Origin: Streptomyces chryseus
GTDB taxonomy: Bacteria > Actinomycetota > Actinomycetes > Streptomycetales > Streptomycetaceae
Assembly: GCF_014650755.1 (NCBI RefSeq)
Contig: NZ_BMVO01000019.1
Coordinates: forward strand, 1-64,000
Direction: 5' to 3'
Length of the DNA: 64,000 nt
Positions 41,859-53,726 of the stretch are shown here, piece after piece (position 1 is the stretch's first letter; the number at the start of each line of letters is the position of its first letter). Under the pieces are notes generated by a model, which was not told the DNA's origin, did no database searches, and worked only from the letters and a program-made list of their open reading frames with translations. Position numbers and translations under genes: made by a program.

Positions 41859-42779
41859 ATGGAACGGCCACGCCCGGGCAACGGGCGGCGCATCGGCCCG
41901 TACACCCTGATCACCCGCCTCGACTCGGCCGGCGGGTCCGGCGCCCCGCCCGTCCCGGAGCACCGCTTCATCGCCCGGAGCGCGGACGGCGACCGTACGG
42001 TGCTGGTGAGCGCGCCGCTGGACGGCGTGGACCCGGGGCGTTTCGTGGTCGAGGCCCAGGCCGCCCGTTATCTGCTGGGCCCGTGGGCGGCTCCCGTGAC
42101 CGAGTGCTCCGGCCCCTCCCCCTTCCCCTGGCACGCCCGTCCGTACCTTCCCGCGCTGCCGCTCGCGACGGCGCTCGCGGTGTACGGCGGGCCGTTGCCG
42201 GAGCACACCGTGCGCGCGCTGGGCGCGGCGCTCGCCGAGACGCTGGCGATCGCGCACGCGGCGGGCACGACCCACGCCGGCGTGTCCCCCGCCGCCGTAC
42301 TGCTGGCCGGCGACGGGCCGCGCCTCACCTGCTTCGGAGCGGTGCGTGCGGCGGGACCGGACGGCGAACACCGCGGTGGCCTCCCCGGCCTCGACCCGGG
42401 CTCGCTCGCACCCGAGCAGGCGAGCGGCGGACGCCCGCGCCCCCCGGGTGACATCTACGGCCTCGGAGCGGTGCTCTCGTACGCGAGCACCGGTCACACC
42501 GTGCCGGACCGCGACGAACTCCCCGCGTCCCTGCGCCCGCTGGTCACGGCGTGCCTGTCCAGGGACCCGGCCGCCCGCCCCCAGGCGGTCCGGCTCCTGG
42601 AGCAGCTCGCGCCCAGCGCCCCGGCCCCCGGCCCGGGCGCGACGGTGCTCGACTCCCCCGCCACCGCCCCGTACCTCCCCGCGGGCTGGCTGCCGGGCCG
42701 CCTGGTGGCCGCCGTCGCCCGTCAGTCGGCCGTCGTTCTCGCCGCCGAACTCCCCGTCCCTGCCCACGGAAACCACTGA
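41859..42779 (+). CDS. Ser/Thr protein pseudokinase
   Basis: A 306-residue kinase-fold protein. The overall fold is clear by comparison with the next gene (GPYTLITRLDSAGG at the start; GDIYGLGAVL; ACLSRDPAARP). However, the ATP lysine position reads VLVSAP (48-53), the catalytic HRDLKPxN loop is THAGVSPAAV (138-147), and DFG is CFG (158-160), so no metal or proton-transfer Asp remains. LAPEQ (the APE motif) and Asp198 are kept. The glycine loop is also irregular. It is seven bases upstream of an active kinase gene. It is likely a regulatory scaffold for it. aaggggga precedes the ATG. Confidence 0.88.
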   Translation: MERPRPGNGRRIGPYTLITRLDSAGGSGAPPVPEHRFIARSADGDRTVLVSAPLDGVDPGRFVVEAQAARYLLGPWAAPVTECSGPSPFPWHARPYLPALPLATALAVYGGPLPEHTVRALGAALAETLAIAHAAGTTHAGVSPAAVLLAGDGPRLTCFGAVRAAGPDGEHRGGLPGLDPGSLAPEQASGGRPRPPGDIYGLGAVLSYASTGHTVPDRDELPASLRPLVTACLSRDPAARPQAVRLLEQLAPSAPAPGPGATVLDSPATAPYLPAGWLPGRLVAAVARQSAVVLAAELPVPAHGNH

Positions 42780-42786
42780 CTGAGCG

Positions 42787-45003
42787 ATGCCGACGCCCCT
42801 CACGCACGACGACCCGCAGACCCTGGGCGCGTACCGACTGATCGCCCGGCTGGGCAGCGGCGGCATGGGTACGGTCTACCTGGCGCGCACCGCCGGCGGC
42901 CGCAGGGTCGCGCTGAAGACGGTGCACGCCCGCATCGCGTCCGACCCCGCCTTCCGCACCCGTTTCCGCCTGGAGACGGACGCCGCACGCGTCATCGGCG
43001 GCCTGCACGGCGCGGCGGTCTTCGACGCCGACCCGCTCGCCGAAACCCCCTGGATGGCGACGGAGTACGTCCTGGGCCCGCCCCTGGACGACGCGGTCTC
43101 CCTCTGCGGCCCCCTGCCCGAACCGTCCGTCCGCGCCCTGGGCGCGGCGCTGTGCGGCGCCCTGTCCCAGCTGCACCGCTCCGACGTCGTGCACCGTGAC
43201 CTCAAGCCGTCCAACGTGATGATCACGGCGTACGGCCCCAAGATCATCGACTTCGGTATCGCCCGCGCCCTCGGGGACGACCGCCTGACCCGCACGGGCA
43301 CGGCGGCCGGCACCCCCGCCTACATGTCGCCCGAGCAGGCCACCGGGAGGGAACACTCCCCGGCGGGCGACGTGTTCGCGCTGGCCGGCGTCCTGGTCTT
43401 CGCGGCGGCGGGCCACGGACCGTTCGGCAGCGGCCGGCCCGCGGACCTGCTCTACCGCGTCCGCTACGCGGACCCCGACCTGTCGGGCGTACCGGCGTCC
43501 CTCGCCCCGGTCCTCGCCCGCTGCCTGGACAAGGACCCGGCGCGGCGCCCCACCACCGGCGAGCTGGCGGCCGAACTCCACGACGGGCACGGGGAGTTCG
43601 CCGACCACCTGCCGCCGCCGCTGCTCGGCGAGATCTCCCGCCGGGCGGCGGAGGTCTGGCAGCCCGCCCCGCCCCGGCTGCCGGCCCCGCCCGAGACCCA
43701 CGAACCCCCCACCCCGGCCACCGGCGCGCCCGCCCCCGGTGGCCTGTCGCGCCGCACGCTGCTCGCGGTGGGCGGCGGTTCGGTGCTGGGCCTGGCTGCG
43801 GCGGGGGCGGGTACGTGGGCGTGGCTCGACGGGAGGAGCACGGGCGGCAGGCGCGGCAAGCCCCCCGCGTCCGCCGCCGACGGGCCCGAGCCGCTGTGGC
43901 GCGCCGATGTCGCCGACAAGTGGCAGCGCCAACTCCCGATGCCCCTGGGCAAGGTGGTCGCCACGCTGTCGGACGACGCGCTGCTGGGCCTGGACGCCAA
44001 GACGGGCAATGAGGTGTGGTCGTACCCGCTGCTGTCCAGCGGGCAGCAGATCACCACGGACGGGAAGGCGGTCTACGGCTTCCTCCCCGACTACGACGAG
44101 GGGAAGGGCCTGTCGCTGCACGCCTTCTCGCCCGACGACGGCACCATGCGCCGCCGCGTCGCCCGGCTCGCCGACTTCAACGGCACGGTGAACGACGCGG
44201 AGATGATCGCCGCCGCCGGGGGCGTGCTGTACCTGGCCGCCCGGCAGAAAGGCGCCTCGTCCACCGACTACACCGCCCAGGCCAAGGACTGGCGCCTGCT
44301 GGCGGTGGACCTGCGGACCGGGAAGAAGCTGTGGCAGCGGTCCACCGGCGTCGTCTACCCGGCCAACGGCTCATTGGCCATCAGCGCCAAGGCCGTCGGC
44401 AAGCGCCTGATCGCCGCCGGGAAGGGGGCCGCCACGCCCGACTACAGCGTCGGAGCCATGGACCTCGGCACCGGCGAACGCCTCTGGAGCATGGACATCC
44501 CCCGGGAGCGTCTCGACACCTCGTTCCTCATCCCGGGCCAGCTGGCCGCCGACCGCAAGCACGTCTACGTCAGCAGCGGACGCGTCTGGGCCCTGCGGCT
44601 CTCCGACGGCAAGGTGGCGTGGGTGTTCGGGGACGACCGCAATACGGGTGACATCGAGCAGAACGGGCGGCGCTACGGCCCCCCGGCCGTCCGGGACTCG
44701 GTCGTGTACGCCGCCGAGGGCAGCCGGGGCCTGGTCGCCCTGGACGCGGACACGGGAAAGCTCCTGTGGGAGGAGAAGGAGGACCTGACGAAGGACGACA
44801 CGCCGCGCCTCGACAGGCCCCCGATCGTCGGCGAGAAGCACGTCTACGCCCCGCTCACCGACGGCATCAGCGCCGTCGACCGCCGTACCCACCGATCCGT
44901 CTGGACCTACTCGACGCCCGCGATCCGGTTCGTGGCGCACGCGGCGGCCGGGCAGCTCATCGCCGCCGACACCACCACCGTGACCGCCCTGCCCTTCGAG
45001 TGA
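42787..45003 (+). CDS. Transmembrane Ser/Thr kinase with PQQ-type beta-propeller
   Basis: A 738-residue receptor-like PknB-family kinase. The cytoplasmic kinase domain (about 15-265) has GSGGMGTV, Lys44 (VALKTV), HRDLKPSN with Asp138 and DFG with Asp155. A Pro-rich linker leads to one membrane span (324-347) that is preceded by SRRTLLAVGG, a twin-arginine-like motif. The extracellular part has repeated AxDxxTGxxxW blades (LLGLDAKTGNEVWSYP, LAVDLRTGKKLWQR, VALDADTGKLLWEEK) of the PQQ/YVTN propeller kind. It probably senses a ligand or cell-wall component. The upstream pseudokinase and downstream second kinase form one tight gene run. Confidence 0.93.
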   Translation: MPTPLTHDDPQTLGAYRLIARLGSGGMGTVYLARTAGGRRVALKTVHARIASDPAFRTRFRLETDAARVIGGLHGAAVFDADPLAETPWMATEYVLGPPLDDAVSLCGPLPEPSVRALGAALCGALSQLHRSDVVHRDLKPSNVMITAYGPKIIDFGIARALGDDRLTRTGTAAGTPAYMSPEQATGREHSPAGDVFALAGVLVFAAAGHGPFGSGRPADLLYRVRYADPDLSGVPASLAPVLARCLDKDPARRPTTGELAAELHDGHGEFADHLPPPLLGEISRRAAEVWQPAPPRLPAPPETHEPPTPATGAPAPGGLSRRTLLAVGGGSVLGLAAAGAGTWAWLDGRSTGGRRGKPPASAADGPEPLWRADVADKWQRQLPMPLGKVVATLSDDALLGLDAKTGNEVWSYPLLSSGQQITTDGKAVYGFLPDYDEGKGLSLHAFSPDDGTMRRRVARLADFNGTVNDAEMIAAAGGVLYLAARQKGASSTDYTAQAKDWRLLAVDLRTGKKLWQRSTGVVYPANGSLAISAKAVGKRLIAAGKGAATPDYSVGAMDLGTGERLWSMDIPRERLDTSFLIPGQLAADRKHVYVSSGRVWALRLSDGKVAWVFGDDRNTGDIEQNGRRYGPPAVRDSVVYAAEGSRGLVALDADTGKLLWEEKEDLTKDDTPRLDRPPIVGEKHVYAPLTDGISAVDRRTHRSVWTYSTPAIRFVAHAAAGQLIAADTTTVTALPFE

Positions 45004-45016
45004 GAAAGCCTCCACC

Positions 45017-47095
<2,079 letters not shown>

Positions 47096-47120
47096 CGCCC
47101 CCGGCCCCGCCCGGAACCCG

Positions 47121-49448
47121 CTACGCGGAGGGAGTGGCCACCGCCGCCTGCGGGCGGATCGGCAGCCGGTTGACCGGGCGGCCCGTCGCCGCGCGGACCG
47201 CCGAGGCGATCGCGGCGGGCGAGGTGACCACCGGGACCGCGCTGGCCGGCTTCGCGCCGAAGGGGGCGACCACGTCGCGCTCCTCCACCAGGCTCACGAT
47301 GCGGATGTCCGGGGCGTCCAGGGACGTCGGGAGCGCGTAGTGGGTGAGGTCGGGGTGGCGGACGAGGCCCCTGGGGGTCCGCAGGTTCTCCGTCAGCGCG
47401 GCGCCCACGCCCTGCGTGACACCCGCCTCGATACGGGTCGCCAGCTGGGCCGGGTTCAGGACGCGGCCCACGTCCTGGGCCACCGCCATCTCCACCACGC
47501 GGATCGAGCCCAGCTCGATGTCGACGTCCACGATGGCGCGGATCGCGCAGAACGCCAGGCCCACGAACGCGTCGCCCTGCCCGGCGTCGTCGAGGGGCTC
47601 GGTCGGGTGCGGGCGGCACTGGGCGGTGGCCCAGAGTTCCTTGCCGTCCATCGCCTCCGTCACCGTGGTGGACAGCACCCCGTCGTACGACGTGATCTTG
47701 CCGTCGGCGATCTGGAGCAGCTCGGTCGACATCCCGAACTTGTGCGCCAGGGGCTGGAGCAGCTGGGTGCGGACCATCTTCGCCGCGCGTTCCACCGCGC
47801 CGCCCGAGACCCAGGTGTGGCGGCCGTGCGTCGCCGCGCCCGCCGGGGGCTGGTCGGTGTCCACCGGAGCCACGTGGACCTCATCGACGCCCAGGACGTC
47901 CTGCACGATCTGGCGCGCGAGCGTGGTGAAGCCCTGGCCGGTCTCGACCGCCGCGCAGATCACCGTCGCCACGCCGTCGTGGACCTTCACGGTCGCCGTG
48001 GAGACCTCGTCCGCGCCCTCCGCGCCCAGCATGTGCACCATGCCCACCGCGTAGCCGACGCCGCGGCGTACGGCGCTCGGCTCGCCCGCGCCCTCGGGGC
48101 CGCCGGGCAGCAGCCAGTCGTCCTGCGGGGTGTCCTTGGGGAGGGTGGGGAGCGGGTAGTCGCGTACGGCGCGCAGCAGTTCGGCCACGGGGGCGGGGCA
48201 GGTCACCGTCTGGCCGGTGGGCAGCAGGTCGCCCGTGGCCAGGACGTTGCGCAGGCGCAGCTCCGCCGGGTCGAGGCCCAGCTTCGCCGCGAGCTTGTCC
48301 ATCTGGCCCTCGTACGCCGCGCACACCTGCAGGGCGCCCTCGCCGCGCACGTGGCCCGACGGGGGGTTGTTCGTACGGACCGCCCAGCCCTCGATGAAGG
48401 CGTGCGGGACCACGTACGGGCCGCAGGCGAAGGAGACGGCCGCCGCGAGTGATTCGGACGAGGCGTCGGCGTACGCGCCCGCGTCCAGGAGGATCTGCGC
48501 CTCGACCTTGACCAGGCGGCCCTCCGCGTCCGCGTGGTGGCGGTAGCGCAGGAGGGTCGGGTGGCGGTGGGCGTGGCCGAGGAACGACTCCTCGCGGGTG
48601 GCGGCCAGTTTGACCGGGCAGCCGGTCCTCAGGGCCAGCAGGCCGAGGGGGATCTGGAAGCTGCCGTCCTCGCGGTCGCCGGTGGCGCCCGGGACCCCGG
48701 TGACGACGACCTTCACGCGCTCCTGCTCCAGGCCGAAGCACGCGGCGGCGCGGTCGCGGTCGGTGTGCGGGTCGGTGGAGGCGGTGTAGATCTCCACGCC
48801 GCCGTCCGGGCGGGGCACGGCGAGACCGGCCTCGGCGCCGATGGGCGCCGGGTCCTGGCGGCCGATGCGGTACAGGCCCTCGACGATCACTTCGCCGGCG
48901 GCATCGGGGTCGCCGAAGCGCAGCGGGATGTGACGGATCAGGTTGCCGTCGGGGTGCAGCGGCTCGGCGGCGAAGGCCTGCTCCGGGTCGGTGACCGGTT
49001 CGAGGACCTCGAACTCGACGGCGATGGCGGCGGCGGCCAGCCGGGCCGTGTCGGGGTGGTCTGCGGCCACGGCGGCGATCGCCTCGCCGTGGTGGCGCAC
49101 CACGTCGGAGGCGAACACCGGGCGGTCGACGACGCTGCGGCCGTGCGAGGGATCGCCGGGCACGTCCTGGTGGGTCACCACGGCCCGTACGCCGGGCATG
49201 CCGGTCGCCGCGGACGTGTCGATCGCGACGATGCGGGCGTGGGCGTGCGGCGAGCGCAGCACGGCGGCCCAGAGCAGGCCCTCCGCCCAGAGGTCGGAGG
49301 CGTACGGGAAGGTGCCCTCGGTCTTCGCGCGCGCGTCGGCCGGCGGGAGGGACGCGCCGAGGCCGTGGGCGGGCGCATCCGGGTGGCGCTCGGTCTGGGC
49401 GCCGTCGACCGCCGTCGCGCTGGTCGCGGTGGCCGCGTCGTTGCTCAC
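47121..49448 (-). CDS. Molybdenum hydroxylase large subunit (xanthine dehydrogenase family)
   Basis: A 775-residue molybdopterin-binding subunit. The N-terminal half has ARAKTEGTFPYASDLWAEGLLWAAVLRSPHAHARI. The Mo-pterin half has RGEGALQVCAAYEGQMDKLAAKLG, GVGYAVGMVHM, VETGQGFTTLARQIVQ and, near the C-terminus, the FGAKPASAVP active-site loop containing GAKP. In xanthine dehydrogenases this loop usually reads GE(P/S)G and ends in a catalytic Glu; here that residue is not obvious, so substrate may be a purine, an aldehyde or an aromatic heterocycle. The GTG start overlaps the Fe-S subunit stop. Gene order FAD - Fe-S - Mo is standard. Confidence 0.9.
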   Translation of the reverse strand: MSNDAATATSATAVDGAQTERHPDAPAHGLGASLPPADARAKTEGTFPYASDLWAEGLLWAAVLRSPHAHARIVAIDTSAATGMPGVRAVVTHQDVPGDPSHGRSVVDRPVFASDVVRHHGEAIAAVAADHPDTARLAAAAIAVEFEVLEPVTDPEQAFAAEPLHPDGNLIRHIPLRFGDPDAAGEVIVEGLYRIGRQDPAPIGAEAGLAVPRPDGGVEIYTASTDPHTDRDRAAACFGLEQERVKVVVTGVPGATGDREDGSFQIPLGLLALRTGCPVKLAATREESFLGHAHRHPTLLRYRHHADAEGRLVKVEAQILLDAGAYADASSESLAAAVSFACGPYVVPHAFIEGWAVRTNNPPSGHVRGEGALQVCAAYEGQMDKLAAKLGLDPAELRLRNVLATGDLLPTGQTVTCPAPVAELLRAVRDYPLPTLPKDTPQDDWLLPGGPEGAGEPSAVRRGVGYAVGMVHMLGAEGADEVSTATVKVHDGVATVICAAVETGQGFTTLARQIVQDVLGVDEVHVAPVDTDQPPAGAATHGRHTWVSGGAVERAAKMVRTQLLQPLAHKFGMSTELLQIADGKITSYDGVLSTTVTEAMDGKELWATAQCRPHPTEPLDDAGQGDAFVGLAFCAIRAIVDVDIELGSIRVVEMAVAQDVGRVLNPAQLATRIEAGVTQGVGAALTENLRTPRGLVRHPDLTHYALPTSLDAPDIRIVSLVEERDVVAPFGAKPASAVPVVTSPAAIASAVRAATGRPVNRLPIRPQAAVATPSA

Positions 49449-50885
49449 GCCATCCCTCCGTCGTGCGGGTGCTCGTGCGGGTTTCCGTGGGGATGCGGGT
49501 GGACGCCGCCCGCGCCGGGGGGCGCCTGGTGCGGGATGCGGGCTTCCTCGGCGGCGGAGGTCGCCTCGCGCTCGGCGACGACCTCGCGGACGGCTTCGAG
49601 TACGCCGCGGTAGCCCGAGCAGCGGCAGAGGTTGCCGCAGAGGGCCTGCCGGGTCTCCAGGTCGCTCGGGGCGTGGTTGCCCTCCAGCAGGTCGTGGACC
49701 GTCATCGCCATGCCGGGTACGCAGAAACCGCACTGGACCGCGCCGCAGTTCGCGAGGGCGCGCTGTACGTCGGACGGTTCGCCGTCGGTGGCCAGGCCCT
49801 CGACCGTACGGACCTCACTGCCGGCGGCGGTGGCGGCGGGCACCAGGCAGGAGGCGACCAGGCGGCCGTCGACCTGGACGGCGCAGGCCCCGCACTCGCC
49901 CTGGGAGCAGCCGTCCTTGGCGCCGGCCAGGCCGAGGCGCTCGCGGAGGACGTAGAGCAGTGACTCGCCGATCCAGGCGTCGGTGACGGGGCGGTCGGCG
50001 CCGTTCACCCGCAGGACGTAGGAGGCGTGCGGGTGCTCGCTGTGGTCGTCCTGCGGGGCGGCCTGAGGGTCGCCGCCGGGCGGCGCGGCCTCGGGGGCTT
50101 CCGGGCCGGCGACGCGCCGGGTCCTCTCCTCGGAGGCCGGCCCCTCGGGTACGCCGGTCTCCTCGGGGTGGTCGTGTCCGGCGTCCCGCGGGGGGCGCCC
50201 CGGCTCGTCCCCCGCCGGCTCCGCGAGGTGCTGCGGGGCGGCTTCGGGGGCGTCCTGCACCGGGGCGGGCTCCGGCTGCGGCTCGAAGCCGGGCGCGGGG
50301 TGGGCGGGGAAGTCGTGCGGCGGTGCGTCGGCTTCCGCCGGGGGCTGCGTCGCCCAGGGGGCGGCGGCCCCGCCGGGCAGCGTCCGGGCCGCCTCGGCGG
50401 TGTCCGCCCAGGGGGCGGGCGCGCCGCCGGGCAGCGTCGCGGGAGGCCGGCCGGTGTTCCAGTGGGACGCCAGGGCGGAGGTCGTGAACTCGCCCGACTC
50501 GTCCGGGAGGTCGCCCCGCGCCACCGGGATCGTCCACTGGCCGGTGAGTTCGGACGCCACGGACGGTGTCGGCTCGGGGGCCGTCTCGAAGTTCCACTGG
50601 CCGGTCGCCCCGGCGTCGTGCGGCTGCGCGCTCTGCGGTTCCGGCCAGCGCGTCTCGCCCGGCGCCGGGGACCAGGCGCCGGTCGCAGCGGGGTCGCTCG
50701 CGGCCGGGATCCGCGGCGGTACGTAGTCGTGGCCGGGCGCCGCCAGGGGGTCGCCGTACGCGCCGAAGTCCGTCATGCCCTCGGGCAGGTGGACGAACGC
50801 CGTCGCCTCGGCGTCGTACTCGCCGCCCTGCGGGGTCGGCTGCCAGCCGCCGGGGTCCGGCGCCCCGGGGGTCTCGTTCTCGCTC
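49445..50885 (-). CDS. 2Fe-2S subunit of the molybdenum hydroxylase, with long disordered extension
   Basis: The coding region runs to the GTG at 50887 (480 residues). Two [2Fe-2S] clusters are bound in the last third: CSQGECGAC with Cys347 (plant-ferredoxin type), then CGFC (386-389) and CGNLCRC (417-423). Normal subunits are ~160 residues. Here ~290 N-terminal residues precede the domain. They are Pro/Glu/Ala-rich and carry repeated Trp motifs (TGAW 69-72, TGQW 95-98, TGQW 115-118, SHWNTG 141-146) and twin PGGAxAPWA units (153-162, 171-179). The C-terminal tail is His-rich (HPHPHGNPHEHPHDGG, 463-478). Electrons pass from Mo to FAD through it. Confidence 0.9.
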
Positions 50886-51777
50886 ACGCCAGTGCCCTCC
50901 CCAGCGCTCGTCGGGCCAGTGCGGCGACCGTGCGCCGCAGGTGCAGTACAGCGGGTGGCAGAGCGGCGGCCTCGGCGCCGTCCACCGGCGCCGGGTCCGG
51001 GATGCAGGCGGCGGCGACGTACTCGCCGAAGGCGGCGCAGGCGTCCGGGGCCAGCTTGCGGTCCGCGTCCCAGTCGATCAGCGAGGCGATCCAGCGCTCC
51101 GCCTCCAGCGGCCGCAGCGGCATCGGCGCGATGGCGCCGACGGCGCACCGCACCTCGCGCCGCGCCGGGTCGAGGACCAGGGCGAGGGACGCGGTGGCGC
51201 GGCCGGGGCCGGTGCGGCCGGTGGCCTTGAAGAAGACCTGAGGGGCGTGCAGCAGCGGTACGCGCACGAAGCCGATCAGCTCGCCCGCGCCCAGCAGGTC
51301 GCGGCCGGCGAGGAGGTGCGAGACGGGGGTCTCACGGCGTACGCCGCCGGGCCCCGCGATCACCAGCGTCGCTTCCATCGCGGCCAGTACGGGCAGGGTG
51401 TCGCCGGTGGGCGCGGCGGTGACGATGTTGCCGCCGAGGGTGCCCGCGTTGCGGATCTGGGGCGGGCCGGCGGCGCGCGCGGCCGCCGCGAGCGCCGGGA
51501 TGAGGGCCGCGAAGTCGGGCCGTCCCATCCGGGCGTGCGTGAGACCGGCGCCGAGCAGCGCGTTTCCGTCCTGGTACTGCCAGCCCCTGATCTCGCTGAT
51601 CCGGCCGAGCCCGACCAGTGCGGCGGGCCGCAGCTGCCCGGAGTTCACGGATGCCATCAGATCCGTGCCGCCCGCGACGGGCACGGCGGCAGGCATGGCG
51701 GTGAGTGCCGCCACGGCCTCGTCGAGCGAGGCCGGGAGCGTCACGAACTGCGCCGCCTGCGGTGCGTGCGTGGTCAA
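50884..51777 (-). CDS. FAD-binding subunit of the molybdenum hydroxylase
   Basis: A 297-residue medium subunit (CoxM/XdhB). FAD-binding blocks: AVPVAGGTDLMASVNSGQLRP and PPQIRNAGTLGGNIVTAAPTGDTLPVLAA. The start is a TTG at 51777 with gggaagggg ten bases upstream; no ATG or GTG fits. Its stop overlaps the GTG of the Fe-S subunit, so the three subunits are translationally coupled in the order FAD, Fe-S, Mo. It passes electrons to NAD+ or a quinone; the acceptor is not evident. Confidence 0.9.
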   Translation of the reverse strand: MTTHAPQAAQFVTLPASLDEAVAALTAMPAAVPVAGGTDLMASVNSGQLRPAALVGLGRISEIRGWQYQDGNALLGAGLTHARMGRPDFAALIPALAAAARAAGPPQIRNAGTLGGNIVTAAPTGDTLPVLAAMEATLVIAGPGGVRRETPVSHLLAGRDLLGAGELIGFVRVPLLHAPQVFFKATGRTGPGRATASLALVLDPARREVRCAVGAIAPMPLRPLEAERWIASLIDWDADRKLAPDACAAFGEYVAAACIPDPAPVDGAEAAALPPAVLHLRRTVAALARRALGRALA

Positions 51778-52060
51778 CCCAGCTGCCCCTTCCCGGTGTC
51801 CCGGCTGTCCCGCTGTTGCGCCGTACGGTACGTGCTCACAGCCCGGACGAGGCAACTCTGGCACATCTTGCGAACCGACCGACGCGAGGGTCCACTGGGG
51901 ACCCCTCGTCCCCGGCCAGGGCATAGGTCCGCTTTCACACCCCATGGGCGGTGAGGGTGAATTGCTGCTCTTCAGTTGGTTTGCTTACGACGTGTGCCGA
52001 GCCGGGGCGTCTCCACGGTCCCAGGCCCGGCACGGTGCGGCACGCTCCTTGCCGTCCGGC

Positions 52061-53722
52061 TCACACGTTTGGGGGCGACCCCTCGATCGGGCGTCCGAGA
52101 CTCGCCGGATCGCCGTTGGGCGCCGGCCGCTGCTGCCAGGGCAACGGGCCGCCCGGTGGCCGGTAGTCGACTCCGAGCGCGTCAAGCCGCTTGTAATGGG
52201 CCGCCATGCGCGCCTCGAACCCGGCGAAGTCACGTTCGGCGGGTGCCGGCAGGTCCGCCCAGGCGACCTCGGCGAACGCGGCGAGACGGGGGAACGTCTG
52301 GTAGTCGACCCGGCTCTGGTTCTCCATCACCTCGGTCCAGACGTTGGCCTGGGTGCCCAGGATGTGCCGGGCCTCCGCGGGCGTCAGCTCCGGCGGCACG
52401 GGCTCGAAGCGGTAGACGTCCTCCAGCGTGCGTACGTACCCGATGGGCATCGGCTCGTCGGGGCCGCCGTCCTGGCGGTGGTCGAGGTAGACCTGCTGCT
52501 CGGGGCACATGACGACGTCGTGCCCGGCCCGGGCGGCGGCGATCCCGCCGGCGTAACCGCGCCAGGAGGAGACGGCCGCCCCCGGCGCGAGGCCGCCTTC
52601 GAGGATCTCGTCCCAGCCGATCAGGCGGCGGCCGCGCTCGGTGAGCCAGGTGTCGAAGTGCCGGACGAACCAGGACTGGAGTTCTTCCTCGTCCGCCAGG
52701 CTCAGTTCCTCCATCCGCGCCTGGACGGCCGGGGACCGCTTCCACTGGTCCTTCAGCGCCTCGTCGCCGCCGACGTGGACGAAGGTGGAGGGGAAGAGCG
52801 CGAGGACCTCCTCGAAGACGCCCTCGAAGAAGCGCAGGGTGTGGTCGGTGGGGGCGAGTACGTTCTGGCTGATCCCCCAGGTGTCCCAGACGGAGAGGGG
52901 GGCGTCCGCGCAGCCGAGTTCCGGATACGCGGCGATGGCCGCCTGCGAATGGCCCGGGATGTCGATCTCGGGGACGACGGTGATGTGCCGCTCGCCGGCG
53001 TACGCGACGATCTCGCGGATGTCGTCCTGCGTGTAGTAACCGCCGTGCGGCGTCTCGGTCCACAGGTCCGATGCCCGGTGGCCGTATTTGGTGCGCGCCC
53101 GCCACGCGCCGGTCCCGGTCAGTTTCGGATGGCGCTTGATCTCGACGCGCCAGCCCTGGTCGTCGGTGAGGTGGAAGTGGAAGACGTTGAGCTTGTGCGC
53201 GGCGAGCAGGTCCAGATAGCGCAGCACGCCGTCCTTGGGCATGAAGTGGCGTGCCACGTCGAGCATCAGGCCGCGCCAGGCGAAGCGCGGCCTGTCCTCG
53301 ATGGCCACCATCGGTACGGACCACTGACGGGCCGGGTCGAGGGGCGCCCGCCGGAAGGCGTCCGGTCCGAGCAGCTGACGCAGCGTCTGCGCGCCCCAGA
53401 AGACGCCCGCCGGGCCTCCGCCCTCGATGAGGACCAGATAGCCGTCCACGACGAGGCGGTAGCCCTCCGGGCCGAGGTCCTGCTCGACCCCGGGGTCGAC
53501 GCGCAGTTCGATGCGGTTGCCGCCGCTGTCGCGTTCGGTGTCGGCGCCGGTGCCGTCGGGCAGGGGCAGTCCGGTGGCGGCGCCCACCGTGGCGCGCAGC
53601 CAGCGGGCGACGCCCTCGGTGCCGGGCCGGGCGAACAGGGCGGTGTCGTGGCCGAGGGGGTAGTGGCCCTGGGCGGGAGGCGCCCAGGGAGCGGCTCCGG
53701 GAGCCGGTACCAGATCGAGCAT
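52061..53722 (-). CDS. Intracellular beta-N-acetylhexosaminidase (GH20)
   Basis: A 553-residue glycosidase that removes GlcNAc (or GalNAc) from the non-reducing end of oligosaccharides by substrate-assisted catalysis. The Asp-Glu pair is Asp320-Glu321 in VHVGGDEALK. The barrel strands PRFAWRGLMLDVARHF, KLNVFHFHLTDDQGW and VVPEIDIPGHSQA are typical. There is no signal peptide. It follows the ABC importer genes by four bases, so chito-oligosaccharide or other aminosugar oligomers would be imported and cleaved inside. The GlcNAc released joins the pool supplied by the PTS at 5-8 kb. Confidence 0.95.
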   Translation of the reverse strand: MLDLVPAPGAAPWAPPAQGHYPLGHDTALFARPGTEGVARWLRATVGAATGLPLPDGTGADTERDSGGNRIELRVDPGVEQDLGPEGYRLVVDGYLVLIEGGGPAGVFWGAQTLRQLLGPDAFRRAPLDPARQWSVPMVAIEDRPRFAWRGLMLDVARHFMPKDGVLRYLDLLAAHKLNVFHFHLTDDQGWRVEIKRHPKLTGTGAWRARTKYGHRASDLWTETPHGGYYTQDDIREIVAYAGERHITVVPEIDIPGHSQAAIAAYPELGCADAPLSVWDTWGISQNVLAPTDHTLRFFEGVFEEVLALFPSTFVHVGGDEALKDQWKRSPAVQARMEELSLADEEELQSWFVRHFDTWLTERGRRLIGWDEILEGGLAPGAAVSSWRGYAGGIAAARAGHDVVMCPEQQVYLDHRQDGGPDEPMPIGYVRTLEDVYRFEPVPPELTPAEARHILGTQANVWTEVMENQSRVDYQTFPRLAAFAEVAWADLPAPAERDFAGFEARMAAHYKRLDALGVDYRPPGGPLPWQQRPAPNGDPASLGRPIEGSPPNV

Positions 53723-53726
53723 GGCG

